Shown: piece by piece, positions 32,372 through 43,592 of the stretch | How the letters are laid out: every line of letters begins with the position of its first letter | Numbering within the stretch: position 1 is the first letter of the stretch | DNA from: Earliella scabrosa | Lineage: Eukaryota; Basidiomycota; Agaricomycetes; Polyporales; Polyporaceae | Direction of reading: 5' to 3' | Length of the DNA: 64,000 nt | Assembly: GCA_022605405.1 (NCBI GenBank) | Contig: JABYQQ010000004.1 | Coordinates: 2,232,001-2,296,000 of the forward strand | Translations under genes and position numbers: made by a program | Notes under the pieces: model-generated | Seen by the model: only the letters and a program-made list of their open reading frames with translations | Told to the model about the DNA's origin: nothing | The model's database searches: none

Positions 32372-33941
32372 CGGCAGCTCGATGTCGCGGTACGGGAGCG
32401 GGGCGGGATCGTGCTCGGTGCCTTGCTTCCCGAAGACGACGCGGGCGGCCAGCTCGAGGTCTTCGACGGACCTGCGCAGCCGACCACGCTGTCAGCTTCA
32501 TGGCGAATAAGCGTACTCATAGACTCGCAGCGCGCGGAGAGCGTCTCCGTCTCCCCCGGGCGTTTGCTTGTGATTCTGCATCGTCGCGGTATGCTCTGCA
32601 CGTCCCGGGGAAGATGCAGGACACGATGCGTAGTACATCACTTACCGTCCCATCGGGCCCACGGCGGATTGAATGGCCTCGAAACCGCGAAGCGGGTCTG
32701 CACATGTCAGAGTGATGCATGAGCCAGGGCCGCATTGTAACGAGTCAATGGATGAGAGAAGGCACTGGGCCCGAGTGGCTGGGCCCCGATCCGGGAGACA
32801 GAGGGAATAACCGGTGCCCGGCATGAGAACACACCTTGCACGCCCGCCACGCTGATTCGAGCCCAGCCGGGCTTGAGGGAGTAGATCCCGCACGACGTCG
32901 CCGGTATCCTGCACGTGCGCAGAGCGCGAAGCTCAGCATCCTACTTCGCGAAGGGAAGCCCGACGTCACTGACCTTAGCGAGCCTCCGATGTCGGAGCCC
33001 CACCCGAGCGCGGCGCCGTCCATAGCAAGCAGTGCGCCTTCTCCGCCACTCGAACCTCCGCAGGAATAGCTCTTGCTGTACGGGTTGAGCGTGCGGCCCC
33101 AGACCGGGTTCGAGCACTCGAAGAAGAACATCGTCTGGGACAGGTTCGTCTTTGCGATCGGGACGCCACCTGCTGCCCGGATGAGAGCGACGACCTGAGA
33201 TGAAGGTGGCCATTCGTCAGCGATAGTTTCAGAGTTCACCAAGGAGGTCGCGCGCTGGGCCCCTGTGGCACCTACATGAGAGTCCGCTGAAGAAGGATTG
33301 TCCGCCCAAGCCGAGAAACCCACGGTCGAATCGACGCCCTTGATGTCATCTTGTTGAGGATGGTAAGTCTCCTGCTACGCCACAGCCGAACGAGAGGGCC
33401 GGTAAGCAATACGTACACTGGTCCTTGAAGCTGACGGGGACCCCATGGAGCGGTCCGCGGACTTTCCTCGTCGAAGCGAACTCTTCGTCCAATGCGCGGG
33501 CCTCCTCACGAGCTTGAGCGAACAAGACTTGTGTGGCGCGAGTGCGTCAGCGTTAACCTCCCCGATCCAACCTGGTTGGGAGGACGAACCTTCCGTCAAG
33601 CAGTTCGTCGCGTCCTGAGCGAGTACCGCACGAGCTATATACGCCTCGAGAACCGCCGAAGCCGTCCACTCTCCGTCAGAAATCCGCTGGACAATTTCTG
33701 GGGCTGACAGCACGCCACGCCGCGCATGCCACCGTCAGCTATCAGCGCGAGTTCATGGAAGCAAAGCCCGATGCTCACCCGTTGCGCGCAGGTAGGTTTC
33801 GGCATCGGCGGGTAGCGTGTCTGGGCCGACGCCACCGCTCCGAATCGCCTCCTTCCTAGCGGACTGCTTCCGCTCAGCCACTCGTCGGCACTGGGACATC
33901 GAGGTGAAAGGCCAGGGTTTGCGGTCTTCAAGCTGAGGCAT
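32372..33941 (-). pseudogene. Amidase 1, 5' part (upstream of the LINE insertion)
   Basis: N-terminal half of an amidase-signature hydrolase. It starts at the ATG at 33941 (MPQLEDRKPWPFTSMSQC). Exons give PEIVQRISDGEWTASAVLEA, LFAQAREEARALDEEF with GPLHGVPVSFKD (catalytic Lys), DIKGVDSTVGFSAWADN, FFFECSNPVWGRTLNPYSKS with YSCGGSSGGEGAL (cis-Ser) and GWGSDIGGSLR (Ser nucleophile), IPATSCGIYSLKPGWARI, FEAIQSAVGPMGR, and the interrupted exon SVEDLELAARVVFGKQGTE to YRDIELPE. The full Ser-cisSer-Lys triad is present. The insertion lies immediately after LPE, inside an exon. Exon order and phases match amidase 2. The gene would be expected to lose function because the transcript enters the LINE. 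Confidence 0.88.
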
Positions 33942-35700
33942 CCCTATCGCAATTGACGATCGACGCTATGCCCACAGACGTCAAGCTCCAGAATTCCGAG
34001 TCGGGTTCGGTCGACGGAGGTGAACGTTTGAACGCCCGCCGTCTTCAGCAGAAGGGGTTCAATTTGAATGGTTCAAGACATATCCAGAAGCCACGCTAGA
34101 AGCCCCCTGGTCGCGGCCTCTTTTCCCAGGGGACCGGTACTGCCACCCGCATGCGTGCATGTTGCAGTGCTGTCTCCAAGAGGTAGCTATAGCTAGCACC
34201 TCGACCTCCGCGGCCGCGATCGCCGAGCGAGCACAGAGGTGTGTGTGGAGGGCTCGTCGGACGTGGTGATCACGATGCGTGAAACCTACATGACGGAGCC
34301 TGGTGCGTCGGACTGACACTGGCAGACGGATCAGCGCGGACGGGGCATGTGGAAGTGGCAAGGGAGGGGCATGTGTGCACCGGGACGCGCGTCGACGGAC
34401 TCGGACTCGGAGACGGAGAAGAAGAAGAGGCTGCTGGCTGGCTGGTGAGACTCGGAGAAGCGTGCGGTGCGGCATATGCATCGTGCAGCCGTGCGCGAAG
34501 TTGGCTCGAAGACGTCCGCTCCTTCGCCACTGAGTGCTGAGAGCTGAGAGCTGCGCCCCCGCATCGCCGACGTCGTGGAGATGGCCATGAGCTTCGAACA
34601 ACAGCTCCCTTGGGGTCCCCCTGAATTCTGCGAACGCGCCGCAGCCGCATGGTCTGACCACGGCTCGTCGGACGTCCGAGTCCCCCGTCGCATCCGCAAG
34701 AATAGCGGGCGGACATTGCGGGGGCAGCGTTCAACGTTCAGCATCATCAGAGTCTCAGAGACGACGCGGCAGCTGCGAGGCAGAACATCGCGGGTGGGAG
34801 AGGACCGGTCGGATCGGGAGATCGCGAACCTATCCAACGCCGCCACTTTCGCAGGGCTTGTGCCGGGCCGTCGGTCCGCACCCCCGATCTCGTCTGAGCA
34901 TTACGCTGGCTGGCAGGGATCGGGACTCGGAGAAGGAGTCAGGATGGTTACCTCCGTCACCTTCTTTGCGGCTATCGTGCAGGGTGTGGTGTGTGTCCGA
35001 TAGTCTGCTGCCCCGATGCAGCGAACGTGCAATGTGTTCAACAAGCTCGCACAGGCTCAGCGACGAGAAGGCCAGCCCAAGTCCACCAAGTCACTGGCAG
35101 ACGGCGTCCCTCGAGTCCTTAGGGTGGTTCCCCAAAATAACGGTAGCTTATGTTGTGCGTAAGCTGCCCGCTTCCCACTCGATCGAATAAACGATTCATA
35201 TACGCGACGCCTGCGAACATGCCATGGCGCACACAGGCACCCACAGGCTGCGCGGGTGCATACGTCGGATAACGTATAACATAGATGTGCTACGCGAGGA
35301 GAGATACCGATTACATTCTGCGTACATGGTCTGGAGCCCGGGTTCGGATTGTTAAGGGTAGGGACGGGTAAGGGTAAGGGGGCGGGTCAGGTTAGAGAGA
35401 CGAGGTGCCAGGGGACACTAGTACTAGCAGCGTGAGGGGGGAGTCTACGTTAGTCGTTTATGGAGCGTTGTCCGTACTCGCGATAATCGAAGCAAAATTA
35501 TACGTGGTAAGATACCTTCCGTACCCGGATAGATAGTCGATGTGAGCGTCCAATTCATGTCGGAATCTGAAAGGCAGAACAAGCCCTGTCAGTATCTGGG
35601 CAACGACACTCCCAACAAAATTGAAGAGGACACTGACCGCAACAGAACAGATACACAGGGCACAAGAACGAGTCGAGGCACGGGCCCGACCCGCGCTCAC
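33942..35700. other. Intergenic region between the two amidases
   Basis: About 1.76 kb between the amidase 1 start and the amidase 2 stop. It should hold the amidase 1 promoter and the amidase 2 3' UTR. Overlapping ORFs on both strands at 34300-35000 have compositionally biased products without domains. A short G-rich repeat (GGGTAAGGGTAAGGG) occurs near 35370. No tRNA or element was recognised. Confidence 0.4.
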
Positions 35701-38700
35701 TCATTTCCACTGCTCAGTCCAGCTCAAAGGCCCAAAGTCCCTCGGCCCGAGCGCACGATCAAGAACCTTCATCATCTCAACCACCTTCTCCTCCTCCCAC
35801 CTGCGCCCGACGACCTGCACCCCAACGGGCAAGCCCGCCATCTTGTCCGCGTCGTAGAACCCGCCGCGGCCGATGCCACGCTCGTCCGCCTTGCCGTACA
35901 GCAGGCCCTCGACGACGGGCGAGCCGTGGCCCGGCCCGACGCGTGGGTCCGTCCACTCGGTCGTCGCGGCGTCCGTCCGTCGGACGCGCGTCACGGGCAC
36001 CGTGCCGACGGGGCTGTCGACGACGTTGTAGAGGAGCGTTGCGCACGCGAGGCCGGACAGGTACTGGCACGATCTGCGAGCGGGAGGGGAGGGAAGGGGG
36101 AGGGGGGACGGGCGCGCGTCAGAAATTAGGCTTCTTGGAAATTCGGGCTCGGTGGGCAGGCACTTGCACTGCCCCACCCCCTCTCGAGACTCACCCGTGA
36201 GGCAGGGCTGGAATGGCCAGCACTGGCGCTATGATGCCGTCAAGTCCGTGCTTGTCCCAGACCTGGTCGAGAGCGGGCGGCGTGTCACATGAGCATGAGT
36301 GGATCTCGGTGCAGCGCTGGAAGCATGCGCAGGAGAGAAAAAAATGCTGACCTCTCGGTAGAACATGCGGACATACTCGTCGCGCTGCTGCACCAGCTTG
36401 TGGAACTCGTGCACCGACTGCGCTGACGCCGCGCGTACCGTTCCCGCGAGCTTCGCGTCCTTGAGGAACCTTCCGACGACCCACGCGACGGAGTTTCGTA
36501 CCCAGCCTGTGTGACGGTGACGGGACGAGGGAAGGAAAAAGAGCATATCACATGGCAAAAACGTTAATCGGTGACGGCTCGAGAAACCACTTCACAGTGG
36601 AGTTGCGCTGACGTACCGTACAGCCAGGGACCCAGAAGCAGCGAAGATACGCCGGGTTCCTGTTACGGGGGCACACGACGGAGATGTTTAACGCTCCGTC
36701 CTGCATGGCTGAGTGCAATCCCGTCATGGCTCACCACAGGGTCACTGCCCAGGTCGGCAGTAATGGTTTTGTATCCGTCGGCGGCCGTCAGGGAGAGGAA
36801 TATCTCGAGCGCGCGGTGTGCTGCGAGAAATGAAAGGGCACCACGTGCAGCTCTCAGTGCGCCGTGTTTGCTTTTCACAGGCCCGGAGTTCACGCACCTT
36901 GTGGCACTGGGACTTCGATGCATTCGTGGCCAGCGCGTCGCAGGGCGTCCACAGCTTCGAGCACAGCGCGCTGGTTCGCTGGGGACGCCTTGACATAGTT
37001 GTCTGAACCCCTGACGTGAGCAACACGTTTCGCGATTCATTTCCGGCGGCTCATCAGTAACGAGATCCCCGCGAAAGGCTGCGCGCGACGGGCGTTGTAC
37101 AGTCGAAGTGTGGGACTGCACCCGCACCATTAAATGGCGATGTGACCGCCGAGGCTCTTTTTTCCTCGGCAATCGGAGGTTGAGGGGGTTCGGTGCAGCC
37201 AAAGCAAGGAGCGAAGGGAAGATGGGCCAGCTCGGAGAGAGAGGAATCCGGGGAAGGAGGACACGCACCAGAGATGTAGAAACCGAAGCGCAGTCTCTCT
37301 GGGAGGTCCGGGTCTCGGTACGGGAGAGGGACAGGATCGTACTCTGTGCCTTGCTTCCCAAATACAAGACGAGCACCGAGCTCGACGTCCTCCACGGATC
37401 TGCGTGGGACACACCAGCGAAGGCGGCGCGTGAGAGCACGTGGAGGCGATTCCGCGGGTTTGCGACGGCAGAGGAGCGTGGCAGATATTGCGTCATCGAA
37501 TAAGGTGTGCCATTATGTCCGCGGCTGTTAGCTCTCGAGCGTATCTGACTCGCCGCGTGCACTCACCGTCCCATTGGGCCTGCGACGGTGCGTATGGCCT
37601 CCAAGCCCGCGAATGTTCCTGGAGAGTGAACATCAGTACATCTCGGATACGTCTGGATGCTGATATTCAAGGCGAGGCCGCGGAACAATAGCAAAGATGT
37701 TGGAGACGCGGAGACAGTTAGTGAACGTATACGCACCAGGTGCACCGGCAGTGCTGATCCGGCCCCAACCGGGCTTGAGGGAGTAGACCCCGCAGAATGA
37801 AGCTGGGATCCTGCAGGCAAGCGCAAGATTAGATCAGTGCCTGTCGGAGAACTTTGACCAGAGTGGGGCTAGTCCCGACTGACCTGAGCGAGCCGCCAAT
37901 GTCGGAGCCCCAGCCTAGCGCAGCGCCATCCATCGCGAGTAATGCGGCTTCTCCGCCACTAGTGCCGCCACAGGAATACGAGCGCGTATAGGGATTGAGG
38001 CTGCGGCCCCAAACGGGGTTAACGCATTCAAAGAAGAAGACTAACTGCGCTACGTTAGTCTTCACGAACGGGATCCCGCCCGCCTGTCGGATAAGGGCAA
38101 CGACCTGAGCATGAGAAGGGAAAGTTCAGTTATTGGCGACTCTGTGACAGCGGAGATGAGGAGCGGGCTGGCACGGCCGATGGAGCGTTCGGCATGGAGT
38201 ATGAAACGGCGAGGGTTCATGAGGCGTCACACTGGCTCAGCCGGCCAGGAGATGGCATGGACGAAGTCAACGCAACAGCAACAACGCAGGGCCCGTCCGC
38301 TCCGATCGCAGCCGTCGCTACTCACCTCCGCATCCTCGAAGCAGGGCTGGTGGGCGCGAGCCGAGAAGCCCATTGTGGTGTCGTAACCCTGGATGTCAAC
38401 TAGGATACGGCGTGCGAATAATTGAGCACCCAAACAGCCAAGATCGCGGAAGCAGTGTGCTCACAGACATCCTTGAAGCTAACAGGGACACCGTGCAGGG
38501 GGCCGCGAAGCCTGCCTGTCGAGGCGAACTCGGCGTCGAGCGCCTTGGCCTGGGCACGCGCCTCGCAAAACAAGACTAGAAGCCAGGAACGGGCGCGTCA
38601 ACAAGACGAGGATCGCGATAGTGCGCATTGCATGACAAAGACTGAGATGAACGGACCTTCTGTGAGACAGTTCGTCATGTCCTGGGCGAGGGTCGCGCGG

Positions 38701-38992
38701 GCGATGTAGGCGTCGAGGACGTCGGTCGCGGTCCACTCGCCCTTGGATATGCGCTGGACGATCTCGCGCGCTGCGAGCGAACGAGCGAAGAAGCCGAAGG
38801 TCAATGTCGGGCGATCATTCTTCTCGAGGGAAGAAGCGAGAGAACCAGCGCACCTGTCGCGCGCAGATAGACTTCTGCGGAGGACGAGTGGGATGGATAT
38901 GTTCTGAGACGGGCAGCGCGGAGGGCGTCTTCGCGCGCGGCCTGCTTCCTGCGCGCGACCTGGAGGTGAGCGGGAGAGGAGAAGGGCCACAT
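35701..38992 (-). CDS. Amidase 2, amidase-signature family hydrolase (FAAH/acetamidase-like)
   Basis: Intact tandem paralogue of amidase 1, predicted to hydrolyse carboxamides to acid and ammonia or amine. It starts at the ATG at 38992 (MWPFSSPAHLQVARRKQAA). Exons give REIVQRISKGEWTATDVLDA, GPLHGVPVSFKD (Lys), GYDTTMGFSARAHQP, FFFECVNPVWGRSLNPYTRS, YSCGGTSGGEAAL (cis-Ser) and GWGSDIGGSLR (nucleophile), FCGVYSLKPGWGRI, GLEAIRTVAGPMGR and SVEDVELGARLVFGKQGTE. C-terminal exons with PDLPERLRFGFYISG, RAVLEAVDALRRAGHECIEV, IFLSLTAADGYKTITADLG and KMAGLPVGVQVVGRRWEEE end at the stop at 35701. Around ten small introns are implied. No signal peptide is obvious. The substrate cannot be told from sequence; the N-terminal layout and SLKPGW block resemble the fungal FAAH/general amidase branch. 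Confidence 0.9.
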
Positions 38993-40347
38993 TAATTGGG
39001 TAGCGTTGGGTAGCGTTGGGCGGGCGGGGATAGGATGTGCGGCCGGAGACGAAGAGGGCGGGAGGAGGAGGAGGGGCTTATAAGTATGGGCCGGCGGGGG
39101 GCGTGCCAGTGAAATCGGGAGGAGATGTCCGCGGAGCGAGCAAGGGGCTCGTACAGGGAGCGCGACTGCCATCCAAGTGCTCTGCCCTCGTCCGAATCTG
39201 ATCTCCTCTCCACGCCTTCGGTCGGGGATCGGCGGCGACTCTCCCTGCGCGTGCCACTGGTGCCCGATCCACTCCCAGCCCTCGTCTGTCCCCTCCGCCG
39301 GCCAATCGCACGCGCCCAATCCCATCGCACGCTGCTAAACCCCTCGCGGCGGGCGCCTTGAGCTCTCCGTGCCAGCGTCCGGCATCGCAGCCCCCAGCGA
39401 GACGTCAGTGTCATCGCCCACGCCAGACACAACGCCAGACACACAGCAGCGACCAGCCTGGCCAGGCCGCGTTCTGCGTCCCCGCAGACGACGACGGATA
39501 ATCCATCGCGACTGCTCGCGTCCGATCCGGCAGGATCACGCTGGCGCCCCCCGGCGAGGAGAGGAGCAATGGAACGCTGCCATTGGAAGGCAGCGCACGG
39601 CAGAGCTCTCTCCTCCTCTCGCCGCGCCTGAGAGCGTCCGCGACGAGACGCGCACCATGTGCCCCTCCCGCATGGGCCAATCCGCGCCGCGACGGGGCCC
39701 CCGGCCAATCGCAGCGCGCGCAGGGAGAACACGTACACCCCCGCGAAGGCGCGCAGGAGGGAGAGGAGGGCGTTAGGCCGGACGGGGCTGGCGTGACGTC
39801 TCTCTCGTGTGCGCACGACGTGGGCTCTCCGTCCAGCGGCCAATGGCCTCCGATGCGAGGGCCTTCTCTGCGTTGATTAAACCCTGTCAGCGACGTCCAG
39901 CCTGCCACAAACACGCGAGGCCCATGCCTCCTCGTCTTTCCGACCGACCTTTCCTCTCCGTCCCCCGCATCTCTCGCACTTGCCCCTTTCGGCTCCTTCG
40001 CAGCCACGCCCTCCTCGACGGAGCGCTAGCGTCGCGGAACCAAACCCCATCTCCCTTTCCGCTTCTCCTCCGGCGCTTCGCTCCCCCTTCTCGCGACACA
40101 GCCTGTTTTCGCGTGTCCCCCCTCCGCGAACCGTCGTCTCTGCAGGAGAAAGGTAGTAGGATAGCAGACCGACAGCGTACATACACGCACTCGCACACGC
40201 CACGACGACAGTCACTCGCACAACAACAACCCCACCCAGCACCCAGCACCCCCGCATCCTGGCGCGCCGGCAACCAAACCGCAGAGACCCCCTGTGCACG
40301 ATCGCGCGGGCGAGGACACCGACGATCGACGCTAGCCCGCTTCAGCC
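38993..40347. promoter_or_regulatory. Intergenic: amidase 2 promoter and U2AF 3' flank
   Basis: About 1.35 kb of very GC-rich DNA between two minus-strand genes. It should contain the amidase 2 promoter near 39000-39300, where GCTTATAAGTATGGG at about 39077-39091 is the best TATA-like site. ORFs here are open on several frames at once because of base composition and show no domains. Confidence 0.4.
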
Positions 40348-43174
40348 TCAGTCCTGCGGCAGAGGCGGTGGCGCATCCGGTTGCGGGGCAAAGATCAGAT
40401 TCAGCGGCGGAGTCGTGTTCGCGTCGTCGCTCAGAAGCGTCGCGATAATGCTCCGCCCTGCGAAGCTCCTCCCCGCCAGTGCCTTGAGCGCGTTCGCCGC
40501 GCCCTGTGGGTCCGCAAACTTGACGTAGACGCGCCCGACCCCCGCGGCCTCGTCCGCCCGCTGCGCCGCCAGTGCGCTCTCCCGGCCCTCGCCCCACTTG
40601 GCCTTGTCCTTCTTCACCGGGCGCGGGATGCGCAGATCCTCGACTTCGCCGTACTTGCCGCACTCCTCCTTCACGTCTTCCAGAATGTCCGCGTATTCCT
40701 GGTCGTCCGTCAGCTCCTCGGGGACCACCATGTTCAGCATGAGCAGGATCCGGTCTTGCGACGTCGACAGGTCCCCCACGGGCAGGATCGGCTTGGGAAT
40801 CTCGGGGTGTGCGTCGTACAGCCCGGGGATGGGCGGCTGTCCCGGTTTTGCGCCGACAGAGGCACGTTGCACGACGAGGTACTTGTCTCCCAGCTCCATG
40901 CCGCTCAGAGACTGGATCGCGTCGTCTGTGATGCCCGCATCCACGTACTCGAAGAACGCAAAGCCCTGTGGAGCAATTCATTCCGGACGGGATCAGTGCC
41001 TGACACAGCAGTGTCCACGTCCAAAGAAATGAAAGCGCACCTTGGAGGGCCCGTTCCCGTTTTCTCTCACCAGGTTGAACGCCTTCAGCTCGCCGAAAGT
41101 GCTGAGCAGCTCCATGACCTGCTCCTCGTTGAGATACGTCGGCAGGCCGCCCACAAAGATTTTGTTCACAGAGTCCGGCACGTTCGTCGACACAACGCCC
41201 GGGACGTGCATGTTGGGCGCTATGATGTCAGGTCCGCCGTAATCCTTCGGGCGTCGAATTTTGAGCGGCCCGTTCAGGAAGATGATCCCGTCGAAGGCCA
41301 TGGCCGCGGTAGCGTCTTCTGCGCTACGGAACTGAGCAAAGTGTGACGAGTGAGTTGAGTTGGTGGAGGCAGGCGCGGGCCAATGAGCGTGAGCCATACG
41401 CACCTCAACGAATGCGTAGTTCTTCTCGTAATTGCATTGCACCGCCAAGACCGGGTTGCCCGGCGCACCTGTCCCGAGATTCATCTCCTTCATCTTTGAG
41501 TTGAAGAAGTCCGTCAGGTTTTGCTCATTGATATCGGGGGTGATGCTGCCAATGTACAGCCGTCGGGACTGCCTTGACAAGTTGGGGTTGACGCCAGTGC
41601 CCATGCCAAATGTAGACACAGGCATGGGAGGAGGAAGCCCCGGGATCGCAAGAATAGGCGGAATTTGGGTCCGGTTCGCGCCTGGCAGATTGAACAACCC
41701 TGAAAACGGAGGCGTACGTTATCAGTATGTTCTGACTCATAGCACCGTTCCTCCGACCGTCTCCGCGGTCAGAGTTGACAGCCACGAAGACGGTTGGAAC
41801 ACGGTGGGTAGAGAACACGCGGGAAAAACCGATGCGAAGGCCGTATGCCGGCATGGTAGTTAATTGCGAGTAGCACGTCCCAGCGATGCGGAAGCTGGTT
41901 CTGAACATATGACCCACAAGGTTGGGAGGATACCAAACCAGCATCAGATACAGGGAATGGCATCCACCAATCCGCTCGCGGGGACGTGCCTCCTCCAATC
42001 CGCTCGCGGGGACGTGCATCCACCAATCCACTCCCGAGGACATGATCCTCCAATGGTATGTCCAGGGTCAAACGCGCAAAGGAAGATCTCAAACCTTCCT
42101 CCGCGGTTTCGTAAAATCGTGAAGTCAATCGGCAGCAGTGAAGGACATTGCATGCGACTGGCTGGCTGGCGGGCAGCCAGTAGCGGACAGGTTACGATGA
42201 TACGACATGGGAAACTCACCTGTCTGTTTGGCCTGCATCGCCGTGTACTGCTCGTACCCAGGAGCGTGGACGTCCCACCCACTCGCCTTCCTCTTTCTCT
42301 GCGAGAGAGGGACGACGTCCGGTGGGGTCGGAGACCTCCTCTCAGGCGTGCCCAATCCATCACGATGCCTTCCCCGTCCCCTCCTATCTCCTCCTGCTCC
42401 TCCTGCTCCTGCTCCTCGTTCCTCTTCTCGAGGAGGACGACGGTGTCCGTGTTCGTCGTCCCGGCGCTCACGCCGGCGGTCATCATCACGATGGCGCCTG
42501 GAGTACTCGTCGTGGTCCTCGCGGCCACCACGGCCCCCATAGCGCTCCCGGTCCCGGTCCCTCTCTCGATGACCGTCGCGTTCGGCGTGCCGGCGTGATT
42601 CGTAGCGGTCCCGATCCCGGTCCCGGTCCCTGTCGCGGTCTCCGCGGTCTCCTCGTTCTCTGTGCTCGTCGCGGTGCCTCCGCTCGCGGTCCCGGTCGTG
42701 ATCGCGGGACGAGTGGTGTCGCTCGCCGTGACGCTCTGTAGGAGGGCAAACGGGGTGTGTGAGTACGGTGCGGCTGCTCGAGTCTGGTTCGGTTAGTGGG
42801 GAGGAGCCACAGGGCGAGCGTCGAGAGCGTGTGGGCGGGGGCATTCCGCAGCGGCACGACACGGTGCGTCACGAACTTCCCGGAAGCGGAGGAGGGTGCG
42901 CGGAGAGAGAGCTAGCTGTGAAAAGCTGTAAAAAAGGAAGAGAAACGTATGTATCTCTGCGCATGCGAGGGGGTACACGCCATGTCTGCACTGTGGAACG
43001 CTCTGTGTGTGCTAGAAAAAGACAGGATGAGGTGGCCGGTGGGGGCAGGAGTCACCTAACGCCTATGCTTCTCGTCGCCTCGGCTATGCTCTCCCTGCCT
43101 CCAGAACGGAATGGGAAGGACGAAAAACGAGGAGGGCACTCGTACTCACCAGTCTCGTCGCCCGTGGTCGCCAT
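40348..43174 (-). CDS. PRP2: U2AF large subunit (U2AF65/Prp2), pre-mRNA splicing factor
   Basis: Binds the polypyrimidine tract and helps U2 snRNP recognise the branch region. The ATG at 43174 starts a 7-residue exon (MATTGDE) followed by a roughly 415-nt intron. The next exon (42735-about 42218) encodes an RD/RE-rich, RS-like domain, then RKRKASGWDVHAPGYEQY, resembling the U2AF35-binding Trp region. After an intron of about 500 nt come RRM1 (RRLYIGSITPDINEQNLTDF, KNYAFVEFRSAEDATAAMAF, LKIRRPKDY), RRM2 (NKIFVGGLPTYLNEEQVMEL, GFAFFEYVD) and a C-terminal UHM/RRM3 (LLMLNMVVPEELTDDQEYAD, VGRVYVKFADPQGAANAL). It ends PPPLPQD, TGA 40348-40350. The domain order is diagnostic. Two unusually long 5' introns contrast with the short downstream ones. 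Confidence 0.93.
41961..42045. repeat. Three-copy tandem repeat (about 28 bp) inside a U2AF intron
   Basis: Three imperfect copies based on CCAATCCGCTCGCGGGGACG with a variable CATCCA or CTCCT spacer lie in the long intron between the RS-like and RRM exons. The third copy is diverged (CACTCCCGAGGACATG). The period is 27-29 bp, so it would not preserve frame. Confidence 0.75.
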
Positions 43175-43592
43175 TGTTGCTGGAATACGCAAGTTCACGA
43201 GCGCTCGCTCTCGCAGTGGCACCCCCGACTCCAACCCCTCGTAGCGTGGGAATTGACAGATAAGACTCCTTATCCGCACTCAATCACCCAGATAACACCC
43301 GGAGAATTCCCCTAGCGCCCGACTTTGTCCAAATTGGGCTAACTGATAACAAATTGAAGACGGGCGCCTGTCAAAGATCATGCTCTCGATCACTGCTGTA
43401 GACAATCCTGGGAGGGGTGCGCCAGTGCGGGGCTGAGTTCTGTCTCCTCCAGGCTTTTTGCTAGCCCCTAGTCTGGCTTGACCTCTTTCGTCTGGGACTA
43501 GCCATCGCCGAGTCGTTGCTCCTGGCGTGTCTGGCTTTCTGCCCTCTTAAAGCCCCATCGCCCGGATCCGTACACAACTGCTCGAACGCACG
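43175..43592. promoter_or_regulatory. Divergent promoter between U2AF and the SLC35F-like gene
   Basis: The start codons are 418 nt apart and diverge. An AT-richer patch, AACTGATAACAAATTG near 43338-43355, is the only compositional feature. No TATA box was identified with confidence. Confidence 0.45.

Noticed and set aside
34300..35003. Overlapping ORFs on both strands between the amidases
   Set aside because: Open on several frames because of base composition, with Ser/Arg-biased products and no splice-supported extension.
35340..35400. GGGTAAGGGTAAGGG, resembling telomere repeat
   Set aside because: Only a few irregular units, and the order TAAGGG does not match the usual fungal TTAGGG; likely chance G-rich sequence.
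39411..40448. ORFs of 198-364 codons near the U2AF 3' end
   Set aside because: Very GC-rich DNA keeps several frames open; the real U2AF frame occupies the right part and the rest shows no domain.
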